A DNA stretch of 64,000 nt from Antitrichia curtipendula. Taxonomy: Eukaryota; Streptophyta; Bryopsida; Hypnales; Leucodontaceae. A program made the position numbers and the translations under genes. Position 1 is the stretch's first letter; each line of letters starts with the position of its first letter. Shown piece by piece: positions 22,023-33,239 of the stretch. The notes below the pieces were generated by a model. The model had not been told where the DNA came from. It did not search any database and worked only from the letters and a program-made list of their open reading frames with translations. Location: positions 45,635,912 through 45,699,911 of the forward strand of contig OX579636.1 in the NCBI GenBank assembly GCA_951230915.1, in the 5' to 3' direction.

Positions 22023-22525
22023 TCTTACTCCTGCAGCTAAAACGTAGAGTTGATCAAAATTGTTGACCAAAAAGTATATCAATCACAATACATAAGGTAG
22101 GAAGCTCTGAAATGGAACAGGCATTAAGAACAGACCCTATAAATGGCTGTGAAATGGACATGAGATGGTTCTGAAATTGACATGTATAGTCATTGAATGA
22201 ATCAAGGAAAAAAACATTATCAATTTCAAGAGTCAATCATTCGCTTTGCTTTCCCCATCTTTCTTTAGAATTGCAAGTGAACCATTTATAAAAGACCTAG
22301 GGTCATAGATAGGGACCTATGACCCAACTCGTTTGAAAGTTCATAAGTAATTCAAAAATGCTTGGAAAAATACAAAACCACTTGGGTTAGATTCCTCATT
22401 TGTTTCTCTTTGTTTGAAAAATGAGCTAAAATTATTCCCGTCCAATGAAATACACAAAAAAGGTGGACCAGATGTGCCATTTCTGAGCCTCCTACCTTGG
22501 TTTCAAATGAAGAAGACTTTCTCGC

Positions 22526-22753
22526 TTAACCCTTAAACGTCGAGGCGGATGTTTTGTGGCCGATGAATGACAAGAGAATCTCCTGTGTAGGACACAAGTG
22601 CAACTATTCATCCTCCAAATTTTGTGGGAAAAGGAAAAATCATCTACAGTAGTTAGACTTCCAATGAATGCTTTTGCATTATTTTAATCCAACAATTCCT
22701 ACGGTGCCAAAACAGATGGATTCCACGGTTATGAGCCGTCGTTTAAGGGTTAA
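22526..22753. mobile_element. TTAA-family MITE, best-preserved small copy (228 bp)
   Basis: TTAA at 22526 and at 22750 flank inverted ends TTAACCCTTAAACGTCGAGG and CCGTCGTTTAAGGGTTAA. A second copy in inverse orientation lies at 53495-53722. The two share most of their length, for example CATCCTCCAAATTTTGTGGG. No coding capacity. It lies 0.5 kb downstream of URM1. Confidence 0.8.
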
Positions 22754-23540
22754 ATTACAGTTTTGTACTTCGAGGAGGCTATCGTTAAGGGTACGTTTTC
22801 ACGTAGTGCTTTGCTCTAAGCTGGTGGGTATTATACATGTAGCGATTGCGTCATTTGTAGAAGTAGTCTTTTCATAGATTCTGTAGTTGAATTGTAAAAT
22901 TTGGCATCACTAGGAAGTAGGGCACACTGATGACGTTTTCATGGTATCTTTTACCTGTTATTGAATGATTTACATCTGTTTTAAATTCTCAACTTCTGTA
23001 TTATGGCAATTGTGTGATGATAACGGAGTTGTTAGTTTAGATGATTAGTGATATTGAAGAATGATGACTGTAGTCCCAAGAGGATTTTAGGGCTTCGCCA
23101 ACTGCAGATTTGGAGAAGATGGAAACTAAGTTTTGTTAATGCACACGCCAGTTGTCTTGTGCGATTGCATACCTCGTTCAGATTGAAAACGATTAATGTT
23201 ATTAAAAAAAAACATCCAACTGCGTATTAAACTGCATTGTGAATTGCTCATAAAAGTAAAAATTGGTACACATTCTCAAAGAAATTATGACTAATGCAAA
23301 GCGATGCTTTACTCAATATCATCGATACAACTGAGGTACAGCGATCTTATACAAAACACTAATTCCATTGCAAATGTCACACTTCTCAACAAGGCGAAAG
23401 CCATTTCGCTCCACCACCTGCTGACGAAAGCAATATAATGCTTCAAAATTGTGGAAGTATCTACTCTACACCTGTTCCATCTGACACTCCTTCGCACCTT
23501 CCTTCCTTGATGTTAACAGAAGTATTTACAAACAGACAAC
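22754..23540. other. Spacer between URM1 and LHCSR
   Basis: No gene was recognised. The right part probably includes the LHCSR 3' untranslated region, since that gene ends at 23541 on the minus strand. Confidence 0.4.
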
Positions 23541-24737
23541 CTACAGACCAAATCTCTTGAACAAGTGCACGAAAATCTCATCTCCCGACACCAACTCCTG
23601 CGCCACGAAGCCCGCAATAGCAATCATAGCCAGACGTCCATTGTTCAGCTCCTTGGACTGCATTTCCTTCCTCCCAGCAGGGTCAGAGGGCAGCAGTCCC
23701 AACGGGTCGAAGCCCAAGTTGCCAGGCTCGTAGCCGTCTCTCAAGGTGTTGAAATCCTCAGAGCGGGGAGTGGCCCACCCTAGTCCAACTCTGTAAGCTT
23801 CGACCAAAGCGATGACGAACAGAAGAGGCTCCCAGAAGACGGCACCTCGGGCTTCTACTTGCTGGAAGTGGTAGATAGCAGGACCTGCAATGGGGGAACG
23901 CAGGAAATGTTAATCACAAACTCGTGTACTCTCAAAGAACGGGCCTGGGCTCCCAACATTCTCGCTGCAACGGATAATCTGGCCTTGAAGTGTGCAAGGT
24001 ATTCTAAAATGTTGTTTTCTTAAAAAAGAGCATAGGAAAGATCGTTTACCAGTGATTTGGCCGTCAAAGTTGTAGAACAAGGCGTAGTCTTGGAGCTGCT
24101 CCTGGACAATGAACCCCAGTGCCGCAAGCATTGCCACACGGCCATGGACAATCTCCGACTCCCTCCACCGGTTCAACTCCTTGATAGGGCGGGGGCTGGA
24201 TGCGGCGCGGGCCAGCAGATCAGCAGGGTCAAAAATGTTCTCAAAAGGAGCCGTCACTCCGGGCAACGTCTTCGCATCTACACACAAACCCAAAAGCCAA
24301 TGGTCAGTACTATATTCGGATTTCCATTCCCATTTTCTTCTAAGCACTACACCAACTGTCAAACTCCCATTTCACCACAAAACCTCAGTCCCATTGTCTT
24401 CTACACACTTCCAGCACGATGTCATAAACGCATTGCATTAAATCACATTGCACAATATCTGATACTGTCAATGTTCAAAGTCTATTAAAGTCTATGTTTC
24501 TGTGAACAGAAATGCTGTAAAAGTCACTTTGAAATGACAGAGCCAAGAGTTTCAAGGAAAGAGCTTACAATCGAGCACATTCTGAGGAACCGCAGACGGG
24601 TCCGGCGCAGCCTTGTCCCCCACAGCGTTCACGCGCACCACCGAGCGTCTTCCAGCCTGAACTGGGCCGGTTGCAACCGACGACGAGAACAGCTTGGCTC
24701 CCGAGATACAACTCACAGAAGACATGGCGGCCGCCAT
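23541..24737 (-). CDS. LHCSR: LHCSR (stress-related light-harvesting, Li818-type) protein
   Basis: Three exons: 24737-24569, 24277-24050, 23884-23541, giving 246 aa. LHCSR binds chlorophyll and xanthophylls in the thylakoid membrane and dissipates excess excitation when the lumen acidifies. A Ser/Ala-rich chloroplast transit peptide (about residues 1-40) precedes [11 protein letters not shown]. The first LHC helix carries [17 protein letters not shown] (about 96-112). The middle helix reads [20 protein letters not shown]. The third has [20 protein letters not shown] (211-230). [19 protein letters not shown] before the third helix and the acidic SGDEIF near the C-terminus match LHCSR rather than ordinary Lhca/Lhcb. 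An in-frame ATG at 24758 would add seven residues; 24737 gives a more typical transit peptide. Confidence 0.93.
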
Positions 24738-24894
24738 TGATACTAACTGATCACCCACAGCGCAAACTGAACTCCCACCTTCAATATCAATACTCAGACG
24801 AACAAATGAGAAGCTTTCAATTCAACTGCAATGGAATTCCAGACAAGTGGAAAGCTGAAGCTAGTATGACTGAGCAACAACAGAGTCCAATGTG

Positions 24895-24903
24895 GTTTAT
24901 ATG
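24895..24903 (-). promoter_or_regulatory. Probable TATA box of LHCSR
   Basis: The minus strand reads CATATAAAC about 160 bp upstream of the start codon, placing transcription start near 24865. Identified by motif and distance only. Confidence 0.4.
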
Positions 24904-25627
24904 ATGCTGGACGAGAAGTGAGCCAGGAACAGACATTCTAAACTCTCTCACTCTTTTGCTTTAGGGATGTGTCATGCGAATGCAGTTCTGCAGCAGAGCC
25001 CGAATGGTGGGATGACAGGTGCTGGAAGAGCGTCCAAGGCTCTTCTGGACACTTCCTGGACCTCCCGTTCGGGGGAGACGTGCTCGTGGGCTGATCAGGG
25101 CTGCTCGCTCGTTTGGGTGGATGAGAATGTGGGGTGGGGATGGGGAGGGAGATTGAGGTGCAGCATGGCCACCCGGCCTCTTGTTGGGCGGATTTGGATT
25201 TGGAGGTCGATCCAGAACGCCCAGACTAATTTGGGGAGAGAGGAATATCTACGGAATATCTGAGGATCCAAAGATCTGAGGTGGAATGTGGAACTTCTGA
25301 AGAAATCTATGTAAGAGCTGGATTTGCAGCAGGAGTCGATAAATCTATGCAGTGTCTCAGTTTGCAAGAAGAAATCTATGCTTCTTCACTTTCGGCAACC
25401 CTGCAAATAATCTTGGAAGTTGAATGGTTTTCTTCATTGCATAGGAAAGTGATGACACTCTTCATTTTTCACATGGTCCCTTGTTTTGTTGTAAAGTTAG
25501 AGAAATGAATTTGGATTCCACATCATTTAGTAGGCATTTCATGGAATCAAGCTTTACATGTATCTTTTCCAACATTTTGACTTTCTTTATATTTAATATT
25601 CCCTTGAAATTGGCAAAATGGCTTAGG
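24904..25627. other. LHCSR upstream region, then unremarkable DNA
   Basis: The first 350 bp are GC-richer than the surroundings, as in other promoters of this window. ACGTG cores occur near 25079, which could bind bZIP factors. The remainder holds no recognised gene. Confidence 0.35.
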
Positions 25628-27398
25628 TTAATCCCTAAAGTCTCAAACCTTATTTTCATCAATAAACACTCTAAATTGTCATTTCTACAGCAAAAAGCAA
25701 AAAAACTTTAATATTTTTTTTCCATAACTAATTATAGGATCTTACACTAGACTATAATAAGAACGAGTGGAAGAAATTTCAAAAACTTTGACTACTTCGA
25801 TAGCAAGATAGTTGCATTTAAAGTGAAAAAAACAAGTATTTTGTGCACCTTTACTCAATTATATTTTTTGACTTTGGATCTTCTTAACTTAAATTTTTTA
25901 CACTACTAATTTGATTTTCTAATTTTTTGTGTTGAAGAATTGAACTGATAATTAGTTTGAGTGTTTTTTTAAACATTGGATTTTTATTTATTTTTTAAAT
26001 TGTTAAATATGTTCAATATAGAAGGAAAATTAAATCATTAGTAGTTCTAAGGTGAAATTGAAATACACTAATCAAACACTAATCCCAATGGTGAGACAAT
26101 TCTAATAAGCAAGATCAATTGTGCTGAATTTTTTTTTTTTTAATTCTGAAAATTGAATTTAGAAACAAATCCTAGAAGTTACTTTCTCAAGATGATATAA
26201 TGATTGCATGTACACCAAAAAGTTCCATAACTTTCACATCACTAATCCAAATGGAATAAATCAAAGCTTCACAAATAGACAAGAATATAATCTTTGAGGA
26301 AAAAATTCAAAATTCAAAATGTTCAATTTTTTGTGAATTTTTTTGTTATCTAGCGAACTATTCTTGGAACTTCAGGTGGCACAACTTTTGCTCTTGAGCA
26401 TTGATTGAGATTTTTAAAATTATATGTCCAAAAAACTAATATTATTTTCTATCTTCAAAAAATAATTTAGGAAATCATATCAAAAATTGAGGTCACACAA
26501 GCCTACCTAAAATTTCAAGGAGATTTTGGAACTGCAAGGAATAGTTCTCAAGACCATTTGGCTTCAAATTTTTTAATTATTTTTCACTATAATCTTTTTA
26601 GCAGGTTTGCACTCATTCAAATACTTTTTTAGTAAATCATCCTTGAAAAATAAATTGAAGTCACATCTAAAGTATATGCATATGTCATTGTCACTCAACA
26701 CATTTATAAACCAAAATTGTTATTTAGTATCATCTAAACTATTCATCACAAGGACATATTATTCATCATCGGTTGTAGTGGTGGCATTGTAGCATTTGTG
26801 GTATGCATGAGTCACATTGTTAGATCGGTCACACTAATTTTTATACCATCCAAGTATTCATCCATACTAAATAACTATTTTGGTGTATTATTTTATTAGC
26901 AAGTGAAAGAAGATTCCAACGCACTTTATGATGCTTTATATGGATACCACAAGAATAAATTATGATTCTTAAAAATACTTTATCTAAGCATAACAAAATA
27001 CTTTATTTTGGAATACAAAAAATACAAGGTTTAAGGACATAACATGCAAAATCCCAATCAATTTACAACTTCTTAAAATCTATTCTACAAGTTTTTTAAA
27101 TGAATTTCTAATGTGATTTTTCTCCAAGATCTAATGTACTTGAGACTCATTTCCAACAATTCCAAGAACCCTCAACATTATAAAATCAAGATTTGCAGTG
27201 AACACCCTTGCGCAAAATCTTAAATAGAAAAATCATAATCATTTATTTTCAAAATCGGATTTTGGATGCTAAAACTAGACTTCAAAAAGAATTTTTCAAT
27301 ATATACAAACTACTAAAAATAGTAATTTTGCAAAGTTTTATTTAGCTTCAAAATATTGTTGACACTTGAATTTGGTGCCTCTGGCATTTAGAGATTAA
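25628..27398. mobile_element. Probable long TTAA-family element
   Basis: The left end TTAATCCCTAAAGTCTC and right end TTTAGAGATTAA are inverse-related. The left kilobase resembles 61480-62200 block by block, for example CTTACACTAGACTA versus CTTATACTAGACTA, and the shared TGAAGAATTGAA region. No open frame suggests a transposase. The right limit is the less certain one. Confidence 0.45.
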
Positions 27399-27574
27399 CC
27401 CTTACACTTTTATTTCATATTTTTTTTCCAGAAATTAGTTATACATTTCAAAATTTGAAATGACATGTGATTCCAAAAGCATTTCCAACTTGAATTGTGC
27501 ACAATTGGTGAATTGAAGAATCCAATACGTACCTCTATACTAGAAGGCTCTAAACAGTTTTAGAAACTCCTACC

Positions 27575-28130
27575 TTAATCCCTAAAGGTTTTTGACTATG
27601 TTTTCACCAAAAACGTTCTAAAACTGCCATTTCTAGTACAAGTACCAAATTTTTCTTAAAAAACATTTTTGGACGCATGTAACTACGGGATCTTGTAGTA
27701 TGCTACTTTAAGAAGATGTGGGAGAATTTTCAGAAATTTTCACCATGTGGATAGCAAGATATTAGCATTTGAATTGACAAATATCTTTTTTTTGTCCCTA
27801 CATTGGGTAGCTGCACTTGCACTTCACAAGGTCACATTTGTATGAAAAGTGTCTAAAATGGTGGTGGTTCTTTGGATCCATTCTTCATGGCAAGTTGGCT
27901 ATATGCTTGAAAAATTTAAGATCATTCGAAATTGTACATATAGGAAAATACCGTAATAATAACTAAGTAGAAAGAAGTAGAGAATGATTCAAAATACAAA
28001 ATTGTCAAGAATTTAGTTATGGAATTAAAAAATGCCAATGGTTGTAATGTTGTAGTAAACAATCTTCATCCTATGATTATTATCTTTCTAGGAAATAACT
28101 GAAGATTGAGTTAGACATAGGACTTCAAAG
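27575..28130. mobile_element. TTAA-family element, inverse partner of 13517-14074
   Basis: It begins TTAATCCCTAAAGGTTTTTG at 27575 and is similar to 13517-14074 in inverse orientation over its full length. Shared landmarks are the CCATTTCTAGTACAAGTAC block and the CTACTACAACATTACAA-type block. No coding capacity. Confidence 0.6.
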
Positions 28131-29086
28131 TTTATTGTAGAGTAGAGAATCCATAACTGCCTGCAAACTAAAAATCCTCGTGACTTTAATTTCATTAATC
28201 AAAATGAAATGATTCAAAGCTTTTCACGTATATATAAATCTAAAAAGCCAACTTCAACTTTTTATTTCTTAAGAAATTGATTTTTTTGGGTTGCTTGCCG
28301 AGCAATGAAAATTGCATATCATGCAATAATTGTTTAACCATGTAGTCAAAAGTTTAGTTATGGAAATTATTGTGCCTCAAAGCTACTCCTGGGGCACATG
28401 TTTTGTGAAAATTTCAAAGAAAAAAAATGAAAATTTCATTTGTAGCAAGCTACTCAAAATTGCTATGTTGCCAAAGAACACATATTAGTTCTGTAGGAGT
28501 TAAGTAATCAAAGAAGTCAAATGCCTCAACTCTTCTACATTGACATTATGTTGGGTAATTGCAAAGTAGTCCAAGTCATCAAGAATAATCTCAGGTCAAA
28601 ACAAATTGCAAAGTGATTATTCCTGATAACCTAACTTACTTTGCAATTACCTAATTTATCCTTTTTTGTGTTCACTTTACTCCTACTTTTCATTCTTTAT
28701 TTTTTACTAGCTTTTGTAGACAAATTTTTTTGAATGGGATTGGGATTGGTCTAGTTTAGAATTGTGATTTTTGGTATGTTTTGTTAGGTAGTGAGAGGTG
28801 TCCTGCCCAATGATCGAAAAAACCCGATAGCTAGTGCAAAGTTAGCCAAAGGAATTTGGAAAAAACGCGGTTGCAATTTGAAAACATCGGTAAAAAACCG
28901 GTGAGAAAAAATTATAAATTTTTTATTTTTAATAAAAAATAGAGGAAATAACCGGACTCAATTCTCCAAAAACCGGTTCAGTGTGAGAATTGAAGGAAAT
29001 TAGCCGGTAAAACTCAAAAAGTTTTCCAAACATTGGTCCTACCTATCACGGCACTAGCTATCATACAATGCAGCAAAATTGATGCA

Positions 29087-29279
29087 TTAAAGGTATGTTT
29101 GCACTTGGTGTTGAAGATGATGTTATTGTTTGCACTTGGTGTTGAAGGTGATGTTACTGTTTGCACTTGGTGTTGAAGCTGATGTTACTGAGGGTCTCAG
29201 GGACGAATGTAGACTTACCTTAGGACCAGATTCACATTCCGAACAACACCTCTAGCACCAAGTGGAAACATACCTTTTA
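29087..29279. mobile_element. Tourist-like MITE with TTA duplications
   Basis: The ends AAGGTATGTTTGCACTTGGTG and, in inverse, AAGGTATGTTTCCACTTGGTG form terminal inverted repeats at 29090 and 29276, flanked on both sides by TTA. A 3-bp TTA/TAA duplication is typical of PIF/Harbinger-derived Tourist elements. The left half is internally expanded by a 31-bp tandem repeat (29098-29190). Superfamily is inferred from the duplication length only. Confidence 0.65.
29098..29190. repeat. 31-bp tandem repeat, three copies
   Basis: Units start at 29098, 29129 and 29160, each TTTGCACTTGGTGTTGAA plus GNTGATGTTAYTG. The unit grew from the left inverted repeat of the MITE that contains it. Confidence 0.9.
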
Positions 29280-29311
29280 TCACAAAGTGTGACTTCAGTT
29301 TCAACGACACG

Positions 29312-29521
29312 ATGTCGGAAATTTCAGCCAATGTTAACGAAGTTGACGTTCCGGTTCCGGTGAGATTGCTCAATCATCGAACTGGCGAGGTAAACTATTT
29401 CTCGGTGTTTATCGATGAAAGGACTCAACCTGAAAATCAAATTATAAATACGCGGGAAGGATTTCGGGTTTCGGGCTATTCTTTGTCAACTACAGTAGAG
29501 CAATCTCAGTTTTGGAAGTAA
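29312..29521 (+). CDS. Possible short gene or first exon, unrecognised
   Basis: A 69-codon frame begins at ATG 29312. It has less biased composition than the surrounding AT-rich DNA (for example VPVPVRLLNHRTGEVNYFSV and NTREGFRVSGYSLSTTVEQ). GTAAAC after codon 26 and GTAAAG at the end could be splice donors. About 0.9 kb downstream, past the TTAA element at 29624-30372, other exon-like frames occur at 30550-30880 (VLVFIHYSHDHKQVLHIPIF; YVFRNWQLRYSRLSELSIF), but no single splice solution joins them. It could be a small gene split by the insertion, a fragment, or chance. Confidence 0.3.
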   Translation: MSEISANVNEVDVPVPVRLLNHRTGEVNYFSVFIDERTQPENQIINTREGFRVSGYSLSTTVEQSQFWK

Positions 29522-29623
29522 AGTTGTAAGTTAGATTTTTTGCTTTACTTTCTGCAACATACATAAGTTACAATTTATTCAATAATGTCGGTATCTATTT
29601 CACCAGTCACTCTGCTGAATGTG

Positions 29624-30372
29624 TTAACCCTGGAACGCCGAGGACGCCAATTTTTGGCGATTGGATGACATTACTGTTGAGCTGAGAATAGTTCAATAGC
29701 ATTTTTTCATCTTCCTTTTCCTTGTTGACCTTTCATATTGGGTTATGAAGAGTATCCAATTGAGTTTGTACTCTTTCCAATATTTGTCTTCATGGAAATG
29801 AGAAGTTATTAAAAAAAACGGATCAGAAAATATGTTATTTTAGAGTATTTTGGGAAGTTATTGTTCCTTGCTCTAAATCTGAAATTTCTCCACGAAAATG
29901 ATATTTTTTGAGTTTGAGTCCAACTAACAAAATGAAGTTCATCTACTCTAGTTTCTACTCCAATTTGAATTTTGAAAAAATTCCTAATATTGCATACTTT
30001 ATTGCAATTTGAACTTTGGGTGTATTTTCAATGTCTATTATTTTTTCTAATTATAGAATGACACGGAAATTGAGTTTACACCATGATGTTTGTCATTGTA
30101 ATATACACATATGGTGAAATTTTCGGATTTTTTGAAATAATTTTCTATTTATTATGATTTTTCTTCAAATTCTCTTCAAAAATTCTCAAAAAAATCAGTT
30201 TTCCACAAAAAAAATCTAAATTTTGTTGTGAAGTAAAGGAGACATGTAATTTCATCTCTGATAAATAAATATAAAATTTTTCATACATATCTAGTTGCAA
30301 AATGGCAGCAAATTGAATGATGGGCAATGGAGTTTGAAATCAATGGTCATGGGTCCATCATTTAGGGGTTAA
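29624..30372. mobile_element. TTAA-family element of about 750 bp
   Basis: TTAA at 29624 opens TTAACCCTGGAACGCCGAGG. The right end ATCATTTAGGGGTTAA closes at 30372. The interior is AT-rich without a credible ORF. Confidence 0.6.
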
Positions 30373-31058
30373 ACATGTAGAAGGATCAACTTATTAAAGA
30401 TTTTCTGATATTCGACCCTTCATCTACACGGTCCCTCGTTTTTAAATGTGAAGCTGGATGCATCTACTTCACTTCCTGGTACTTCACTTTCGGACACCTC
30501 AATTCCTACCCTCGCCAAAGATCACAATATATGAAGGCTGGTATTGCAGGAGTATTGGTATTTATTCACTACAGCCATGACCATAAGCAAGTTCTTCATA
30601 TTCCAATTTTCGTCATTATAGAGGTTAACATCAGCTTACGTCTTTCGAAATTGGCAACTGAGATACTCTCGTTTGAGTGAATTGTCAATCTTCCGAAACC
30701 TAGCCTACGAAATGGTATGTTTCTTCTCCTCTCATACCCAGCAACAGAGGAATGGACAGTTCCGGACAATGGATCGATTCACCAAAGTTTGGAGAGACTA
30801 TTGCACGGTGGTATGTAGATCATTCGAACAGAAATCGCCTGAAAAGAAATCTAGTTTTCATGTGATACCAGTGAAAGAAATCAGCTGAATTGAATCAGAA
30901 AATTCTGTCGTGTGACTCTTGTTGATAGTCAAAAGTCGTCAACAACGCATCCTTCAAACAAACTACGTTACTCCCGGTCCAACTCAGGTCTTGTACACTC
31001 AAATTCAAATATTACACTCTGGTAAAATACACCGATGGTACAAAAACAAACGGCAGCC

Positions 31059-32781
31059 TTACTGGGGCTGCGTGCCCACACCGGCATCCCTGCCTTCTCC
31101 AGCGGCCTTGAAGCTGTTGTAGATGCCTTCAGAGACCCCAGTGTTCTGTTTGATAGTCACGTCATCGCCTGGCAAGGGGTCCTTCTTCGCAAAAAGGTCG
31201 GTAGCGCGGGCTTGAGTCTCGCCTTGCTTGTCGCCCAGACCTCGCGTGGGGGTGGCAAAGGCCTTCTCAATGGGGTTCACTCCCTTCTTCGCTTGCTGAC
31301 TGGTTCCAGGTGCAAGGTCTGCCGCAGCCTGCACATACGCCCAACAATTCAATTCAAAAAACTGCCGCTAAATATGCAGAGTTCTGACATATCACAGAAA
31401 TGATTTGTCCTTAAAACATTTGTAACACACTCTCAATGAGGCAATGTCAAAGTTGTTCAATTGGCGAAATTCCAAGAGATTTGACACTTTCAGGCGACGG
31501 CCTGCAATCTTGAATCTATAACTGACCCTGTTTTTTAGACCATTGCCAGACAGAGCTCTGCAGATGGGCAATAGCATGCTTCATACTTTGAAAGTTTTTC
31601 ATCTTGAAATAAATGGTCAAACTCATAAATTTCGAAGCCTTTGTTGGGTTTAAAGAAAAGAAGACCAGTGCATCAACATTGAGGATATGCGGCGAAGGTG
31701 GAACTTACATCGGCCTTGGAAGCGATGGCATCGCCAACGGAGTCTGAAGCCTCCTCTGCATTAGGGTTCACTTGGCTAATAGCCGGATCGGCCTGTCCAG
31801 CACTGGCAGCTTGGCCTGTGGTCTCCTGCCCAGTCTTCTGCGCTTCCGCGAATGAAGCATCCCCCTTCGCCTTCGCAGCTCCCAAAATATTCCGTGACTG
31901 CAGTGTGCAAACAACGAAAATTAAGCGTGTTTCATTTGAGCACAGCAATTGCATTCGCCAGAAACTATATATCACATTCTCGGATCCATTATTTGGCTGT
32001 CTTGTTCGGAGTGTCGGGAATGATGGTTGCTTACAGCTTCTCCAGCGGAATTGTCGGGGAACCCTGGGAAAGCCGCTTGCGCTGGGGACGCACTAAGCAC
32101 CAGAGCAATTGCAGCAGCGGCTGCAGCTCCCTTAGCAACGTTCCAGACCTGACTTTCCTGCATTTCCAGGCCATCGTTCAATTAAAAAATTGCTCGTACT
32201 ATTCGCACTACACCTGCACTAAACTACACAATCAACCCTTCTCTAAAATAACACTCCCCTGAAAAAAAGTTTCTCTTTTCTCGAATGTCATTATAGAATA
32301 TCCAGCACAATTCCTGCGTACGCTATCTATCAGTCACTGTAATCACATATTCAAAGTTTTGTCACATGTAAAAGAGCTCCAAACCGAGTGCGATGAATAT
32401 CAAAAGCCGTTGATTCATACATGCACCTGATGAATGCTCACCCTACCCCAATGTAACGCCAAAGGAACCTCCTTTAACTCAGTTGCTTTCCCACATCTTC
32501 TGAACTACAGACTCCCCAAACACTTGAACCCCAAACTTGTCAACTGACTACTGGATCGTTCAATGAGCTAGACCGATCAACAAGCATACCTGCTCTGAGG
32601 CAGAGGCTCGTACAACGACAGCCCCCCGTCTCGTAGGCACATGAGCAGCAGCTTTCCTCTGTCCCATGAGAACAGAAGAAGGAGAGCTTCTGATCGAGCT
32701 TTCCAACGACGACTCCATCCTCAAGCCAGCCGCAGCAGGCACAGCTGCAACAGTCGCCATTGCAGAACTCATAGCTGCCAT
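31059..32781 (-). CDS. Thylakoid-lumen-targeted protein of unknown function
   Basis: Four exons, all phase 0: 32781-32590, 32157-32035, 31897-31709, 31328-31059, giving 257 aa. Exon 1 is a chloroplast transit peptide (MAAMSSAMATVAAVPAAAGL, ending in RRGAVVVRASASEQ). Exon 2 adds a hydrophobic lumenal signal, NVAKGAAAAAAIALVLSASP, with a probable cleavage after AQA at residue 92. No twin arginine precedes it, so Sec-type import is likelier than Tat. The mature ~165 aa are hydrophilic and rich in Ala, Gly, Gln and charged residues (ILGAAKAKGDASFAEAQKTG; NPIEKAFATPTRGLGDKQ; VTIKQNTGVSEGIYNSFKAA) and look largely disordered. I recognise no named photosystem subunit. The gene model is strong; the function is open. 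Confidence 0.82.
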
Positions 32782-32969
32782 TTTGTCAACAAATTGGGCT
32801 ACAACTCGGACAAACAGTCGAATAGGATCCCCCGAAATGCAGCAATCGGATACCCAAGATCGATGCTCTCAAGTGCAGGCTCCAGGAATTGTACTGCAAT
32901 GTGCACTGGATCGGTGAGTTGCAGAAATGTGGGTGTATTGGAGAATGGATTCGAAGTTGGGTTAGGAAA

Positions 32970-32978
32970 CTTTTATAG
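32970..32978 (-). promoter_or_regulatory. TATA box of the lumenal-protein gene
   Basis: The minus strand reads CTATAAAAG 190 bp before the ATG at 32781, a near-consensus plant TATA box. It implies a leader of about 160 nt. Confidence 0.65.
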
Positions 32979-33144
32979 ACAAGAGGGATGGGATGGGATA
33001 GGGATAGGGAGCGGGATGGGTGTGGCTAGAGCGAAGCAAAGTGGGGAGCGTGGAGCGTGGCGCGTGGAAAGAGGGCAATCGCGAGCAGCCAAGTGGGACG
33101 ATGGCGAACAAAGGCGCGAGGTTGCATGCTCAGGGCTGCCATGC

Positions 33145-33192
33145 CACGTGAGCCCCACGTTACTTAAGGAAATTGTGCTGGCCAATCACGTG
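33145..33192. promoter_or_regulatory. Two G-boxes upstream of the lumenal-protein gene
   Basis: CACGTG occurs at 33145-33150 and 33187-33192, about 165 and 210 bp upstream of the TATA box. Paired G-boxes are common in light- and stress-regulated plant promoters. This fits a thylakoid protein; regulation is inferred. Confidence 0.5.
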
Positions 33193-33239
33193 AGGAGTTT
33201 GGAGAGTGGGTTTGATTTTTGAGTAACAGTTGAACTCAC

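Noticed and set aside
29098..29190. CRISPR-like spaced repeats
   Set aside because: Units are directly adjacent without spacers, there are only three, and they lie in a eukaryotic MITE.
32641..33222. 193-codon plus-strand frame, the longest in the window
   Set aside because: It is antisense to exon 1 and the promoter of the lumenal-protein gene, has no family features, and the minus-strand model is well supported.
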